Below, one piece after another: positions 1-9,046 of a stretch of 64,000 bases of DNA. This DNA comes from JALOLV01 sp046295175 (GTDB lineage Bacteria; Bacteroidota; Bacteroidia; Cytophagales; Spirosomataceae). Numbering within the stretch: position 1 is the stretch's first letter; each line of letters begins with the position of its first letter. The notes beneath the pieces are model-generated. The model saw nothing but the letters and a program-made list of their open reading frames with translations, was not told the DNA's origin and made no database searches. Position numbers and translations under genes: made by a program. The DNA is taken from assembly GCA_046295175.1 (NCBI GenBank), contig JBKBNY010000001.1, forward strand, positions 1-64,000, in the 5' to 3' direction.

Positions 1-96
1 TTATAAATCCAAATGTTTTGCGAAATTTATTTTTTAACCGCCCTTATCTACCATGCTCTTGCTCCGTAGCGTCGAACCCCTATCGCTTTTGGGACT

Positions 97-128
97 GCAA
101 AGGTACGGCCTTTTTTTACCCGTGTCAA
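97..128 (-). promoter_or_regulatory. Bacteroidota-type promoter reading out of the window's left edge
   Basis: On the minus strand TTGAC (128-124) is followed after 18 bp by TACCTTTGC (105-97), matching the -33/-7 consensus of the Bacteroidota primary sigma factor (TAnnTTTG). Transcription would start near position 90 and run out of the window, so the gene it serves is not visible. The rest of 1-380 holds no convincing gene; the only other structure noted is the motif at 217-240. Confidence 0.6.
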
Positions 129-216
129 GACCCCATCCAAAAGTTTTTTATAACCTTACTCCCATCTCCCTTATTCTCAATGACTTACATTTCCACCCAA
201 TCCGAACGTTTATATA

Positions 217-240
217 ACTTCTTTGAATTGTGCAATTTAC
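217..240 (+). promoter_or_regulatory. Shared TTTG-n4-GTGyAATTT motif, copy 1
   Basis: A CTTTGAATTGTGCAATTT string lies about 140 bp upstream of the metallophosphoesterase gene. Near-identical strings lie upstream of the lipoprotein gene (3341-3366), the DoxX pair (8831-8857) and the acyltransferase (31349-31372). A common DNA-binding regulator is an inference; no binding protein can be named. Confidence 0.35.
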
Positions 241-380
241 AATATTCTACAAAACTAATACATAAACGTAATCATTGTTATTGATGACTGTTATCATACT
301 TGATGAAATAAAAGAAACATAGATTTGATAAGTGCAGAAATTTTATTTTCAACTTATTTAAACAAACATTTCGTAAGGCT

Positions 381-3200
381 ATGAAACAGATATTGAGTTT
401 TTTGTTAACGTTAGTATGGTTGCCGTTATTGGGACAGCATACGGTAGAAATCATCGGTGCTGGAAGTTCTTGGAAGTACTGGGATATGGGATTTAGTGTT
501 CCGGATAGTACCCGATGGAAAACAGATACCTTATACAATGTGAGTGCTTGGGGAACAGGTAATGCTCCGCTTGGATATGGCGACCCTGTGAGTACAACAA
601 TAGGATATGGGGGCGACCCTATGAACAAACACCGTACTGCGTATTTCAGGAAGGAAGTTACATTGACTGGCTATTTGGATGGTGGTGATACTACCGTTAG
701 TAGGACATGTGCCGCTTATAAACTAAGGGTTAAGCGAGATGATGGAATAGTTGTTTATATCAATGGCCGAATTGTGTTTAGGGATAACCTACCTCTTCCT
801 TTTGGTTTTCATACGTATGCTCCACTCGTTACTGAGGGTGACACTTGGATTGAAATACTAATAGACCCACATATTTTTCGTTTGGGTAGAAATATCATTG
901 CAGTAGAAGTCCATCAAAATGCTAATGATAGTTCGGATTTGTTTTTTGATTTAGAATTAAAATCTTTGAGTGTATTCCCGTTTGCACAAAATGCAATTAT
1001 CAGACAAACGGATAGTTGGAGATATTTAGACAATAACACTGACCCTGGCTCTACTTGGAAAAACGTAGGTTATAATGATGCCACGTGGAGCTTGGGTGTA
1101 GGTGAGTTTGGCTACGGAGAAGGAGATGAAACCACGATTATCAACTACGGGAGTAACCCAGCCAGTAAATATATTACGACTTACTTTCGGAAAACCTTCA
1201 ACATTGGCACTCTGGATGATATGTACAAACTAAGAATACGGAGAGATGACGGGATTGTACTATATATAAATGGTGTTGAGTATTTTAGGGATAATTTCAA
1301 TAGTTATACGAATATTATAAAAACTACAATGGCAAGTAATGCCGAAGACGATGGAAATGTCTGGGATGAAATATTCATAAAAGGAACGAGTTTGGTGGTC
1401 GGGTCGAATACAATTGCTGTTGAAATCCATCAAGCTACATTAAATAGTACCGATTTATCTTTCTTTTTTGAATTAGTAGGTATAAAAACAACATCCGATT
1501 TCATTACAAGAGGGCCGTATTTACAGAAGTCAACTCCAAACTCAATAAAGATTATATGGAGAACCGCTACTTCGACAATCGGGCAAGTCAGATATGGTAC
1601 AGACCCAAATAATTTGAATTTACTGACGCCTACAACAGCATCAATGGTTGAACATAATGTTTCGATTTCGGGTCTCAGTGCAGATACTAAATATTACTAT
1701 TCGATTGAAACAAATTCTACTATTCTCGAACGAACATCGGATAATTACTTCATAACGAATCCGGCAGTAGGGTCGGAACGAAAAACAAGGATTTGGGCGA
1801 TGGGATGTTTTGGTTCGGGGAAATACCCACAAAGGCAAGTTCAGGAAAGATTTTTGGAGTATGGACGAAACAAGCACACTGATTTGTTTTTGCAAATGGG
1901 TGATTTAGCTTATTGGAATGCCAATGAGCTGGATTTTCAGGCCAATTATTTCCAGCCTTATCAAAATTATAGGGTTATGAAGCAAACACCTATTTATCCG
2001 TCTATAGGAAATCATGAGTATGGCGTTGTTGGATTCGACTATACAAATATCACTGGCTTGACATATTATAATGTATTTGATTTATTTACTAATGCCGAAG
2101 CAGGAGGTGTGGCATCGAATGTCGAACGTTACTACTCATTCAATTATGGTAATATACATGTCATTAGTATAGACCCGTACGGAAAAGAGGCAGGTTCTAA
2201 TCTACGTGTTTATGAGAATGGTAGTATCCAACGGCAATGGTTAGTAAATGATTTAGCAACAAACACACAAAAATGGGTCATTGTGATGGTGCATACTCCG
2301 CCCTATTCAAAAGGAAAGCACGATTCAGATTCTGAGCCAGAAATGATAGGAGTTCGCCAAAACTTAGTACCTCTTTTTGAACAATATAATGTTGATTTAG
2401 TATTATCGGCACACAGCCATGACTATGAACGCTCGAAGTTAATAAAAGGGCATTATGGTATTGAGAGTAGCTATAATCCCGGAACTCATGAGGTTAGTAC
2501 ATCAAGCGGAAAATATGATGGTACGGCAAACTCATGTTTCTATAATAAACAAACCTCGACTGGCGGTATAGTATATGCTGTTGTGGGTTCGGGAGGACGA
2601 CTCGAAACTGGGGTTCAGACTTCGTGGCCGCACGATGCCATGGCTGCGGGCTACAACCTCTCACATCAGGGCTCGTATCTGATTGAAGTTGAATCAAACA
2701 GAATGGATATATCGTGGGTTAGCATAGATGGAGAACCTAATGTGGTAAAAGACAAATTTACTGTAATGAAGGACTTGAACCTCTCAACTGAGACAGTAGT
2801 TGTTCCAAACGGAACTCCCACCGTAACTCTCACAGCACCGTGGATAGGTAATTATGTGTGGTCGAATGGGGCTACTACAAGAAGTATTAATGTACCAGCT
2901 ACCAATACGAGTTACACTGTCACTGATGGAAGCACAGCTTGCCTAAATAAAATTTATAATATAACGGTAAGCACTTGCCCTTCAACTATGACAATCACAA
3001 ATGCTATTTCGACGGGTACTGTCAAATACGAAGCTTCTCAGACAATATTTGCCAACAATGTGATTAGTGGAACAGCTAATGTAACATACGATGCCGGTAA
3101 ATCAATCACATTAACTCCGGGTTTTGTAGCTAACTCTGGAACAGTTTTCAAAGCATATATTGATGGTTGTGGAAATTTAAGAGTATCTACTCCAAAGTAA
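381..3200 (+). CDS. Secreted calcineurin-like metallophosphoesterase (purple acid phosphatase-like), multidomain
   Basis: A 939-residue exported protein. It starts with a signal peptide (MKQILSFLLTLVWLPLLG). Two copies of a beta-sandwich module follow (about 28-205 and 211-375; both have a SW-K/R-Y-D start, a YFRK strand and an R-DDGIV-YING core). A fibronectin-like domain typical of purple acid phosphatases comes next (about 375-465, TRGPYLQ). The phosphoesterase domain carries metal-ligand motifs GDLAYWN (about 504), GNHE (about 543), HTPP (about 638) and HSHDYE (about 678). The C-terminus ends in the ITLTPGF...F-A-I-GC pattern of a Bacteroidota C-terminal stack domain associated with surface export. 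It probably releases phosphate from extracellular esters; the substrate is unknown. It is followed by a good terminator and appears monocistronic. Confidence 0.85.
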   Translation: MKQILSFLLTLVWLPLLGQHTVEIIGAGSSWKYWDMGFSVPDSTRWKTDTLYNVSAWGTGNAPLGYGDPVSTTIGYGGDPMNKHRTAYFRKEVTLTGYLDGGDTTVSRTCAAYKLRVKRDDGIVVYINGRIVFRDNLPLPFGFHTYAPLVTEGDTWIEILIDPHIFRLGRNIIAVEVHQNANDSSDLFFDLELKSLSVFPFAQNAIIRQTDSWRYLDNNTDPGSTWKNVGYNDATWSLGVGEFGYGEGDETTIINYGSNPASKYITTYFRKTFNIGTLDDMYKLRIRRDDGIVLYINGVEYFRDNFNSYTNIIKTTMASNAEDDGNVWDEIFIKGTSLVVGSNTIAVEIHQATLNSTDLSFFFELVGIKTTSDFITRGPYLQKSTPNSIKIIWRTATSTIGQVRYGTDPNNLNLLTPTTASMVEHNVSISGLSADTKYYYSIETNSTILERTSDNYFITNPAVGSERKTRIWAMGCFGSGKYPQRQVQERFLEYGRNKHTDLFLQMGDLAYWNANELDFQANYFQPYQNYRVMKQTPIYPSIGNHEYGVVGFDYTNITGLTYYNVFDLFTNAEAGGVASNVERYYSFNYGNIHVISIDPYGKEAGSNLRVYENGSIQRQWLVNDLATNTQKWVIVMVHTPPYSKGKHDSDSEPEMIGVRQNLVPLFEQYNVDLVLSAHSHDYERSKLIKGHYGIESSYNPGTHEVSTSSGKYDGTANSCFYNKQTSTGGIVYAVVGSGGRLETGVQTSWPHDAMAAGYNLSHQGSYLIEVESNRMDISWVSIDGEPNVVKDKFTVMKDLNLSTETVVVPNGTPTVTLTAPWIGNYVWSNGATTRSINVPATNTSYTVTDGSTACLNKIYNITVSTCPSTMTITNAISTGTVKYEASQTIFANNVISGTANVTYDAGKSITLTPGFVANSGTVFKAYIDGCGNLRVSTPK

Positions 3201-3223
3201 TCGATTAAATAACTTACCAAAAT

Positions 3224-3263
3224 AAAAACCGAATCTGTCATGAATTTCAGATTCGGTTTTTTT
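3224..3263 (+). terminator. Rho-independent terminator after the metallophosphoesterase
   Basis: A perfect 14-bp stem (AAAAACCGAATCTG at 3224-3237 with CAGATTCGGTTTTT at 3249-3262) and an 11-nt loop end in a T run. It lies 23 bp past the stop codon. Confidence 0.85.
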
Positions 3264-3340
3264 ATTCAGAAAATCGATATCCGAAAGAAACAATCAGGCT
3301 GCAAACTACTTCTAATGCTTTCAAATTCCATCTATCCAAA

Positions 3341-3366
3341 ACTTTTTTGAATTGTGTAATTTAGAA
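3341..3366 (+). promoter_or_regulatory. Shared TTTG-n4-GTGyAATTT motif, copy 2
   Basis: ACTTTTTTGAATTGTGTAAT followed by TTAG lies about 140 bp upstream of the small lipoprotein gene at 3502. Compared with copy 1 (217-240), the core TTTGAATTGTGyAATTTA is conserved with one change. Confidence 0.4.
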
Positions 3367-3501
3367 ACAGTCGATTTTAGGAATGAAATATCGCATCGGC
3401 CTTGTTTTTTGTAAAATCACACATTTTAGGGGATTTCTGGTTTTATGCTCTGCACTTATTTTGTGGTTTTATTTCCAAACAATTAAACATTATAATTGAC
3501 C

Positions 3502-3897
3502 ATGAAAAAACAATTGAAGTATTACTGGATGATTGCGGCAGCATTTTTATTGCTGCAAGGATGCTCAAAAGGCGAAGAACCTTCTAATGGCGGGGGGAGT
3601 CGAGAGGTTAAGTATGAAATAACTGGTAACTTCTCGGGGTCGTTTATCGTGGTGGCTACGACAAACAATGATGACTACGAAGTGATTGAAGTAACGAAGC
3701 TCCCGTGGAAAAACGAATTTACGGCAAAGTCTTCAATCAAGTTATTGGTTGCAACTGCAACGGGGTCGAAAGGGAAGGCTGGCGAAACGGCTACTTTGAA
3801 AATGTATGTCGGAGGAAAGGAGGTCAGGACTGGTGGCGGAACAGCAACGAGTTTTGGTGCGTTGAGCATGACCAATAATGTTTATATGTTTGAATAA
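3502..3897 (+). CDS. Small lipoprotein of unknown function
   Basis: A 131-residue protein with a lipoprotein signal: basic start MKKQLKYYW, a hydrophobic stretch, then a LLLQGC lipobox with Cys near residue 21. The mature part opens with a Gly/Ser-rich linker and continues as a probable all-beta domain (GNFSGSFIVVATT...). The ATG at 3502 is preferred over an in-frame TTG two codons upstream because it gives a standard signal. No family is recognised. It stands between the metallophosphoesterase and a Crp-type regulator, has its own upstream motif (3341-3366) and its own terminator, so it is probably a single-gene transcript. Confidence 0.7.
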   Translation: MKKQLKYYWMIAAAFLLLQGCSKGEEPSNGGGSREVKYEITGNFSGSFIVVATTNNDDYEVIEVTKLPWKNEFTAKSSIKLLVATATGSKGKAGETATLKMYVGGKEVRTGGGTATSFGALSMTNNVYMFE

Positions 3898-3907
3898 CTT
3901 ATTTCTT

Positions 3908-3953
3908 GGGCTACTCCAATTACATTATATATATGGAGTGGCCCTTAAATTTT
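3908..3953 (+). terminator. Terminator after the small lipoprotein
   Basis: An 11-bp stem GGGCTACTCCA (3908-3918) pairs with TGGAGTGGCCC (3934-3944) through one G-U pair and is followed by TTAAATTTT. Confidence 0.65.
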
Positions 3954-4051
3954 ACTACTCATTTAACTATTCGGCCGTTCGGAAATAAAGTTTTGCTTAA
4001 AAGTCAATTATTGCATTCTTTTGAAGGTATTTGAACCTAAACTAATTGACG

Positions 4052-4630
4052 ATGAATCATTACTACGAAAAGATGTTTGATTACATTGGCGAAATCTTAA
4101 TCTTACCCGAATTTGACAAAGCTCTCTGTCGAAAATTATTCAAACCTGTATCTGTAACAAAAGATACCATCATCGAACCCGCTGGTAGGGCACCACAATA
4201 CCATAATTTTATAGTATCGGGTTTTATGCGGAATTTCCACGTAGATGCCGACGGCAATGAGATTACGAATGACCTCAACGACGGGAGTAGATTTTTTACT
4301 TCTTATTATCACTTCTTAAATCGAACGGTTTCTAATGAAAATATACAATGTATTACCGATTGTGAATTATTGAGGATTAGCAGAGATGATGTTGAGATTG
4401 CAGCAAGAGAGGGTATCACACAAAAAGACTATACTGTTCAAATTTTGAATAAACGCTTAGAGGCGAACAAACAGAGGGCCTTTGACATGGCAAATTTATC
4501 GGCCGAAGAACGGTATAATAAGTTTCTGGTTGAGCATCCGAATATAGTTAGGCACGTACCTCTTACTTATATAGCATCATATTTAGGAATTACACAAAGG
4601 CATTTGAGCAGGCTTCGGAAGAAACCATAG
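4052..4630 (+). CDS. Crp/Fnr-family transcriptional regulator
   Basis: A 192-residue protein with the Bacteroidota Crp/Fnr layout. An N-terminal cyclic-nucleotide-binding-like beta barrel covers about 1-125 (KDTIIEPAGRAPQYHNFIVSG, then D-NDGSRFFTSYY), followed by a dimer helix and a C-terminal helix-turn-helix at about 166-190 (PLTYIASYLGITQRHLSRLR). The effector-binding loop lacks the arginine/glutamate set typical of cAMP-binding Crp, so cAMP binding is doubtful. ATG at 4052 is chosen over an upstream TTG. It is followed after about 100 bp by the DUF2306 gene, the likeliest local target; this is inferred from position only. Confidence 0.8.
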   Translation: MNHYYEKMFDYIGEILILPEFDKALCRKLFKPVSVTKDTIIEPAGRAPQYHNFIVSGFMRNFHVDADGNEITNDLNDGSRFFTSYYHFLNRTVSNENIQCITDCELLRISRDDVEIAAREGITQKDYTVQILNKRLEANKQRAFDMANLSAEERYNKFLVEHPNIVRHVPLTYIASYLGITQRHLSRLRKKP

Positions 4631-4699
4631 AATTCACAAGCAAAAAAATCCACTCATCATAATAGGACATTTGTCTAATGGCTTAGTAAATAGCTTACC

Positions 4700-4707
4700 T
4701 AATTTTG
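4700..4707 (+). promoter_or_regulatory. -7 promoter element for the DUF2306 gene
   Basis: TAATTTTG fits the Bacteroidota -7 consensus TAnnTTTG and sits 22 bp before the ATG at 4730. The closest TTTG upstream (4670-4673) is 26 bp away, longer than usual, so only the -7 part is convincing. Confidence 0.4.
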
Positions 4708-4729
4708 GAAAAACAAAAGCTATTTCTAA

Positions 4730-5557
4730 ATGCAAACAAGTGTACAATTATCACAGAAAAAATTACTTTATAACCCAAAACTACTTGACCTTTCGGTCAA
4801 GGCTTGGTTTGTAGCTGCTGCAATTGGGCAATGGATATTCGGGATTTATGTAATTGCGGTTTATCACGTTGCTACATTCAAAGGTCAATTTGAAAAATGG
4901 AATGTGGTTTTGCCCAAAGGATATGTTGCTGGCGACTGGAAAGGAAACCTGATGGTCGGGATTCATGTATTGCTGGCGGCAATTATCGTAATCGGTGGGC
5001 CATTGCAGATTATCCCGCAAGTCAGAGAGCGATTCGGGGCTTTTCATAAGTGGTTAGGTAGAATTTATGTTTTTACGGCAATGGTTGTTAGTTTGGCAGG
5101 AGTTATCATGGTCTGGACACGTGGCACAGTTGGCGATACATTTATGCACACAACCAATAGCCTACAAATCATATATATATTCTGGTTCGGAGTACAGGCA
5201 GTAAAAACTGCCAGAAACAAAGAGTTCAAAAAACATCGAAAGTGGGCATTGAGGTTGTTTATGGTTACAAATGGTGTTTGGTTTTTTAGGGTAGGATTGA
5301 TGGCTTGGTTGGTGATTAATCAAGCTCCGGTAGGGTTTAACACCGAAACTTTTTCGGGGCCGTTTCTGTGGGTACTCTCAACTTTTGCTTATGCAGTACC
5401 GATTTCGTTGATATTATTAGAGTTATATTTCTATGCTCAGAAAAAGCGAACGCAATCACTCAGTAATCTGACAGCAGGGGTTATTTCGGTATTTACAATC
5501 ATTACGGTCATCGGAATCATCGGAGCTACATTGGGAATGTGGTTACCAAGAATCTAA
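4730..5557 (+). CDS. DUF2306-type integral membrane protein
   Basis: A 275-residue polytopic membrane protein with about seven hydrophobic segments. Features typical of DUF2306 proteins are the HKWLGRIYV segment (about 105-113), a following V-LAG-IM segment and a KHRKWALRLF loop (about 168-177), with paired histidines at helix ends that may bind heme or metal. The biochemical role of the family is not established. A -7 promoter element lies just upstream, and the gene follows a Crp/Fnr regulator in the same direction. The methyltransferase downstream is separated by about 60 bp and may be co-transcribed. Confidence 0.75.
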   Translation: MQTSVQLSQKKLLYNPKLLDLSVKAWFVAAAIGQWIFGIYVIAVYHVATFKGQFEKWNVVLPKGYVAGDWKGNLMVGIHVLLAAIIVIGGPLQIIPQVRERFGAFHKWLGRIYVFTAMVVSLAGVIMVWTRGTVGDTFMHTTNSLQIIYIFWFGVQAVKTARNKEFKKHRKWALRLFMVTNGVWFFRVGLMAWLVINQAPVGFNTETFSGPFLWVLSTFAYAVPISLILLELYFYAQKKRTQSLSNLTAGVISVFTIITVIGIIGATLGMWLPRI

Positions 5558-5619
5558 AATCAACCTAAAAATTATGTCTAAATGGCGGGTTTTAAAATAA
5601 ATCGAACAAAATCAAACCT

Positions 5620-6330
5620 ATGAAACAGAAAATAATTAATGCTTACGAAGCACTCGCCGAAGCATATAATGCAAAAATTGATACCAAACCACACAATGCT
5701 TTTTATGACCGCCCCAATACTTTAGGATTATTGCCCGAGGATTTGAATAATAAAAAAATTCTTGATGCCGCCTGCGGGCCGGGTAAATATGCCGAAATAT
5801 TAATCGAAAAAGGTGCAGATGTTATTGGCTTTGACATTAGCAACAAAATGGTAGAATTGGCTCAAAAAAGAAATCGTAGTAAAGGCAAATTTTTTGTACA
5901 TGATTTGTGCGAACCATTAGAGAATTTCGAAGACGAAACATTTGATATTGAAATATGTGCTTTGGCATTAGATTACATCGAAGATTGGAACGATACGATT
6001 TCGGAGTTTAACCGTGTATTGAAAAAAGATGGGATTTTGGTGATTTCTTGTCAGCATCCATTCTTTGAATACACTTTTTATGAAGTTAGCAATTATTTCA
6101 CAACTGAAGCAGTAAAGTGTGTCTGGACAGGCTTTGGATTTCCAATCGAAATGAATTGTTATAAAAGGTCTCTGCAATCTTGCTTGATGCCAATAATTGA
6201 AAATGGATTTAGGCTTGATAAGATTTTAGAACCCAAACCAACCGCCGAATTTGAAAAACATGATGCTCGACACTTCAAAGAATTAAACGAGTTTCCGTCG
6301 TTTATGTGTCTAAGAGCAATAAAAATGTAG
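5620..6330 (+). CDS. Class I SAM-dependent methyltransferase
   Basis: A 236-residue soluble protein with a Rossmann-type methyltransferase core. Motif I is ILDAACGPGKYAE (about 47-59), with the acidic end of strand 2 at GFDIS (about 75). Motif IV is near IEICALALDYIEDW, followed by the FNRVLKKDGILVISCQHP post-core strand. The substrate cannot be told from the sequence; small-molecule methyltransferases of the Methyltransf_11/25 type look like this. It is clearly AT-rich, and its 3' end is only about 35 bp from the next gene, so the two may be one transcript. Confidence 0.8.
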   Translation: MKQKIINAYEALAEAYNAKIDTKPHNAFYDRPNTLGLLPEDLNNKKILDAACGPGKYAEILIEKGADVIGFDISNKMVELAQKRNRSKGKFFVHDLCEPLENFEDETFDIEICALALDYIEDWNDTISEFNRVLKKDGILVISCQHPFFEYTFYEVSNYFTTEAVKCVWTGFGFPIEMNCYKRSLQSCLMPIIENGFRLDKILEPKPTAEFEKHDARHFKELNEFPSFMCLRAIKM

Positions 6331-6365
6331 TAAAACCAATTTTTATAAATCAATCAAAAATAATT

Positions 6366-7106
6366 ATGAAACTATTACTTACAAAGAGCCTACTTTTGGC
6401 GGCAACTCTCTACTGCAATGCCCAAAAAGATACCATTACGGTGGATTCTCGGAATCTTGCTGTGAAAGATTTGCATTTTGGAAAATCTACGTATTTGATT
6501 TATGCTAAAAGTGGAAAAGATAAGCCCGCTCAAAACCTAACGTTGGTACAAATGGACATCACGAAACAAAATGACGCAGTGGCAATCTCGCAAACATGGT
6601 TCGAAAAAGACACGGTTTCGCATACAGCATTCAGTCTTTTACGTGCCAATGATTTATCGACCATCAAACACGATTATTGGTGGAAACGCACAGGGCAGAA
6701 AATTAGCCTCGACTTTGAGAAAAAAACGGCTAACATCGAAGGTAAAATGACCGATGCTCAAAAAGAAAAATATTTAAAAGATTTTAACACCGCAGTCGAA
6801 AGCAGTCATTTTGTAAACTGGCACGCCGACCTAACGATGTTTCCGCTACTGCCATTCAAAGAAAATGCAGTTTTCAAGATTAAATTTTACGACCCGGGCT
6901 ACCGAGTTCCTAATTTTGAAGTTTACAAAGTTATAGCGAGCGAAAAAGTAGAAAACATTGATTGCTGGGTTTTAGAATACACACTACCTCGCAACATGGG
7001 GTATCAGAGATTTTATATTTCAAAAAAAGGCAAAGAAGTTATCAAAGAAGAAGATAGTTTCAATGGAATGTTTAGGATTAAACTAAAGATGCTTGTTTCG
7101 GAATAG
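6366..7106 (+). CDS. Exported protein of unknown function (DUF3108-like)
   Basis: A 246-residue protein with a signal peptide (MKLLLTKSLLLAATLYCNAQ, probable cleavage after the last alanine). The ATG at 6366 is chosen because the longer frame starts inside the upstream methyltransferase gene. The mature part is predicted to be mostly beta strands. Its repeated pattern of converting a measured property into a quadratic linker (VYKVIASEKVENIDCWVLEY, then RFYISKKGKEVIKEE) resembles DUF3108-type periplasmic proteins. No catalytic motif is visible. It ends convergently with a TetR gene. Confidence 0.6.
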   Translation: MKLLLTKSLLLAATLYCNAQKDTITVDSRNLAVKDLHFGKSTYLIYAKSGKDKPAQNLTLVQMDITKQNDAVAISQTWFEKDTVSHTAFSLLRANDLSTIKHDYWWKRTGQKISLDFEKKTANIEGKMTDAQKEKYLKDFNTAVESSHFVNWHADLTMFPLLPFKENAVFKIKFYDPGYRVPNFEVYKVIASEKVENIDCWVLEYTLPRNMGYQRFYISKKGKEVIKEEDSFNGMFRIKLKMLVSE

Positions 7107-7153
7107 TCTTTTGCAAGAAATACATACGCCATATTAAAGAAACAGTTTACGTA

Positions 7154-7717
7154 TCAATTATGACTTCCCTCTATCTCTAAAAGAAATGGTTTGAGAATAG
7201 CATTGCTCATTGCAACCATTTCGTTGATAGTAAACTGCATTTTGTCTTCGACCCATAGCCTTAGTAGATGTATCACAGCATCAGCTAAGGCTTCGGTTTT
7301 AAACGATAGCATCTTCATAGTTCTTCTATCCAGATTTTTCTGCTTATTTTTTGCATGAGTAAGCAACATATCGGTCAATAAGTTTCGGAAAAAAACCTGT
7401 AATATATCGCCTCCTTTTGCTCCAAAAAAATAATCTGCCAGTTTGTAATTATCTTTAATGTGTTGGTAAAAGAATGAAAAATTGATAACAAATTCGCCAT
7501 TAATATAGTGTGAGTGAAGGATTTTCTTGAAATTATCATTGCCCGCAATCAGCAGTTGGTCTTTGTTTTCGAAATGGGTATAAAAAGTAGAGCGTCCTAC
7601 ATTTGAACGGTCTAAAATATCCTGAATTGTAATGGTATCGTAGTCTTTTTCTCGGATAAGACTAACTAATGCCCTTGATAAAATATCCTTTGTTTTCTGG
7701 ATTCTACGGTCTATCAT
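7154..7717 (-). CDS. TetR/AcrR-family transcriptional regulator
   Basis: A 187-residue protein. The N-terminal DNA-binding domain is the standard TetR helix-turn-helix: RRIQKTKDILSRALVSLI, then ITIQDILDRSNVGRSTFYTHF with the recognition helix at about 35-45. The C-terminal ligand domain resembles TetR_C_33-like domains of Firmicutes and Bacteroidota. ATG at 7717 is preferred to one ten codons upstream because family members start just before the RRIQKTK helix. It is divergent from the fatty-acid hydroxylase gene with a gap of about 120 bp, so that gene is its likely target. Confidence 0.82.
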   Translation of the reverse strand: MIDRRIQKTKDILSRALVSLIREKDYDTITIQDILDRSNVGRSTFYTHFENKDQLLIAGNDNFKKILHSHYINGEFVINFSFFYQHIKDNYKLADYFFGAKGGDILQVFFRNLLTDMLLTHAKNKQKNLDRRTMKMLSFKTEALADAVIHLLRLWVEDKMQFTINEMVAMSNAILKPFLLEIEGSHN

Positions 7718-7840
7718 AATTCTGAACTTTTTGAGAACTTTGTTCAATAACGTACTTTAGGCGGTTTTTGTAAATTGTACTAATTACCCAAAGCCAATAG
7801 TTTTACGACAATTAAAGAACTAAAACTATTTTGGCTTACA

Positions 7841-8713
7841 ATGTATCAAAAAAACGCTCTCAAAAAAACCATCACGTTTGGTCTGTATCCATTTTTATTA
7901 ATTTTTGGAATCGGGTTATGTATCCTAACTACTGTATTTAACTGGAATGTCAAAGGAGCATTCACCGCAATGGCTGCTGGTCGTTTTGTTTTAATGCTTG
8001 CTATCGAATTTGTTTTCCCGCTCAAAGAAAAATGGAAAATGACTATCAAATCATTTATCCGAGATTTAAAATACGCCGCCTTTGTTGGTACTACTGGCTT
8101 CGGATTTAAGTATTTGATTGGACTCTTAGCATTCGATTATGCTGGCCGAAAAGGCATTCTATCAGGCTTACCATTATTTTGGGGTATCGTTAGTGCATTG
8201 CTCATCTATGAATTCTTACAATATTGGTTTCATCGAATCAGCCACGAAGCCAAAGGGAGATTTGGGCAATTCTTATGGAAAATCCATGCTGCCCATCATC
8301 TACCCGACAAAGTATATTTGTTGATGCATCCGGTGGCTCATCCTTTAAATGCCATTGTTGTAATGCTGATAAGTCAGATTGTTTTTGTGGGTCTTGGTGT
8401 AGATAGTAAAGTACTCTTATTTGTGAATACAATCATGGGGATTAACGGCTTGGTATCGCACTTTAATGTTGATATCAGAGCTGGTTGGTTGAATTATATA
8501 TTTATTACTGCCGAGCTACATCGGTACCATCATAGCAACAAATTGGATGAGGCTCAAAATTTTGGGGCAATCATATCATTTTGGGATATAATTTTCGGAA
8601 CATTCAATTATAAAAAAGACCAAGTACCAGAGAGTTTGGGAATAACTAATCCTGAAAACTATCCAGACTCAAACGAAATATTCAAGGTTATGAGTCTTCC
8701 TTTTCGTAAATGA
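7841..8713 (+). CDS. Sterol desaturase/fatty acid hydroxylase family membrane enzyme
   Basis: A 290-residue polytopic membrane protein of the di-iron fatty acid hydroxylase superfamily. Histidine clusters are visible: HRISH (about 130-134), HAAHH (about 149-153), HPVAH (about 163-167) and HRYHH (about 227-231). Together they form the eight-histidine iron site. Such enzymes hydroxylate or desaturate sterols, carotenoids or fatty acids; the substrate here is unknown. About five hydrophobic segments flank the clusters. It is divergent from a TetR regulator and followed by a hairpin at 8747-8783. Confidence 0.85.
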   Translation: MYQKNALKKTITFGLYPFLLIFGIGLCILTTVFNWNVKGAFTAMAAGRFVLMLAIEFVFPLKEKWKMTIKSFIRDLKYAAFVGTTGFGFKYLIGLLAFDYAGRKGILSGLPLFWGIVSALLIYEFLQYWFHRISHEAKGRFGQFLWKIHAAHHLPDKVYLLMHPVAHPLNAIVVMLISQIVFVGLGVDSKVLLFVNTIMGINGLVSHFNVDIRAGWLNYIFITAELHRYHHSNKLDEAQNFGAIISFWDIIFGTFNYKKDQVPESLGITNPENYPDSNEIFKVMSLPFRK

Positions 8714-8746
8714 TAAATCATAAAAATCAATTCATCATAACATTAA

Positions 8747-8783
8747 TGGTCAATCTACGATACAAACCAAGGTAGATTGGCCA
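8747..8783 (+). terminator. Hairpin after the fatty acid hydroxylase
   Basis: TGGTCAATCTAC (8747-8758) pairs with GTAGATTGGCCA (8772-8783) with one G-U pair and a 13-nt loop. There is no clear T tract, so it may be a terminator or only an mRNA 3' stem. The rest of 8784-9046 contains no gene. Confidence 0.45.
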
Positions 8784-8830
8784 ATCAAATATATTATTGC
8801 AAAAAAGGATTCCAATTCTCCAAACCACAT

Positions 8831-8857
8831 CAATTTTTGGGCTGTGTAATTTTCAGA
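8831..8857 (+). promoter_or_regulatory. Shared TTTTGGG-n2-GTGTAATT motif, copy 3
   Basis: CAATTTTTGGGCTGTGTAAT followed by TTTCAGA lies about 190 bp before the DoxX pair. It is closely similar to 31349-31372. Two later TAATTTGTGT strings (near 8858 and 8977) lie between it and the gene. Confidence 0.45.
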
Positions 8858-9046
8858 TAATTTGTGTAAATACAGGTCATCAGTAGATAAAAAACATCCA
8901 TTTCTTCAAATTTTATAACTTCTACTTGTTAAAAATCACGAAATTTTAGTGATTCTCTATATTTCGATTTTCACTTAATTTGTGTCGTAGCAATTCTGAT
9001 TCTCAGGGGCTTCGGTTATCGTCTTTTATCTCTTACCTAAACTACA

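Noticed and set aside
18..284. 88-codon frame at the window start
   Set aside because: It runs through a minus-strand promoter region, has biased composition and no family resemblance.
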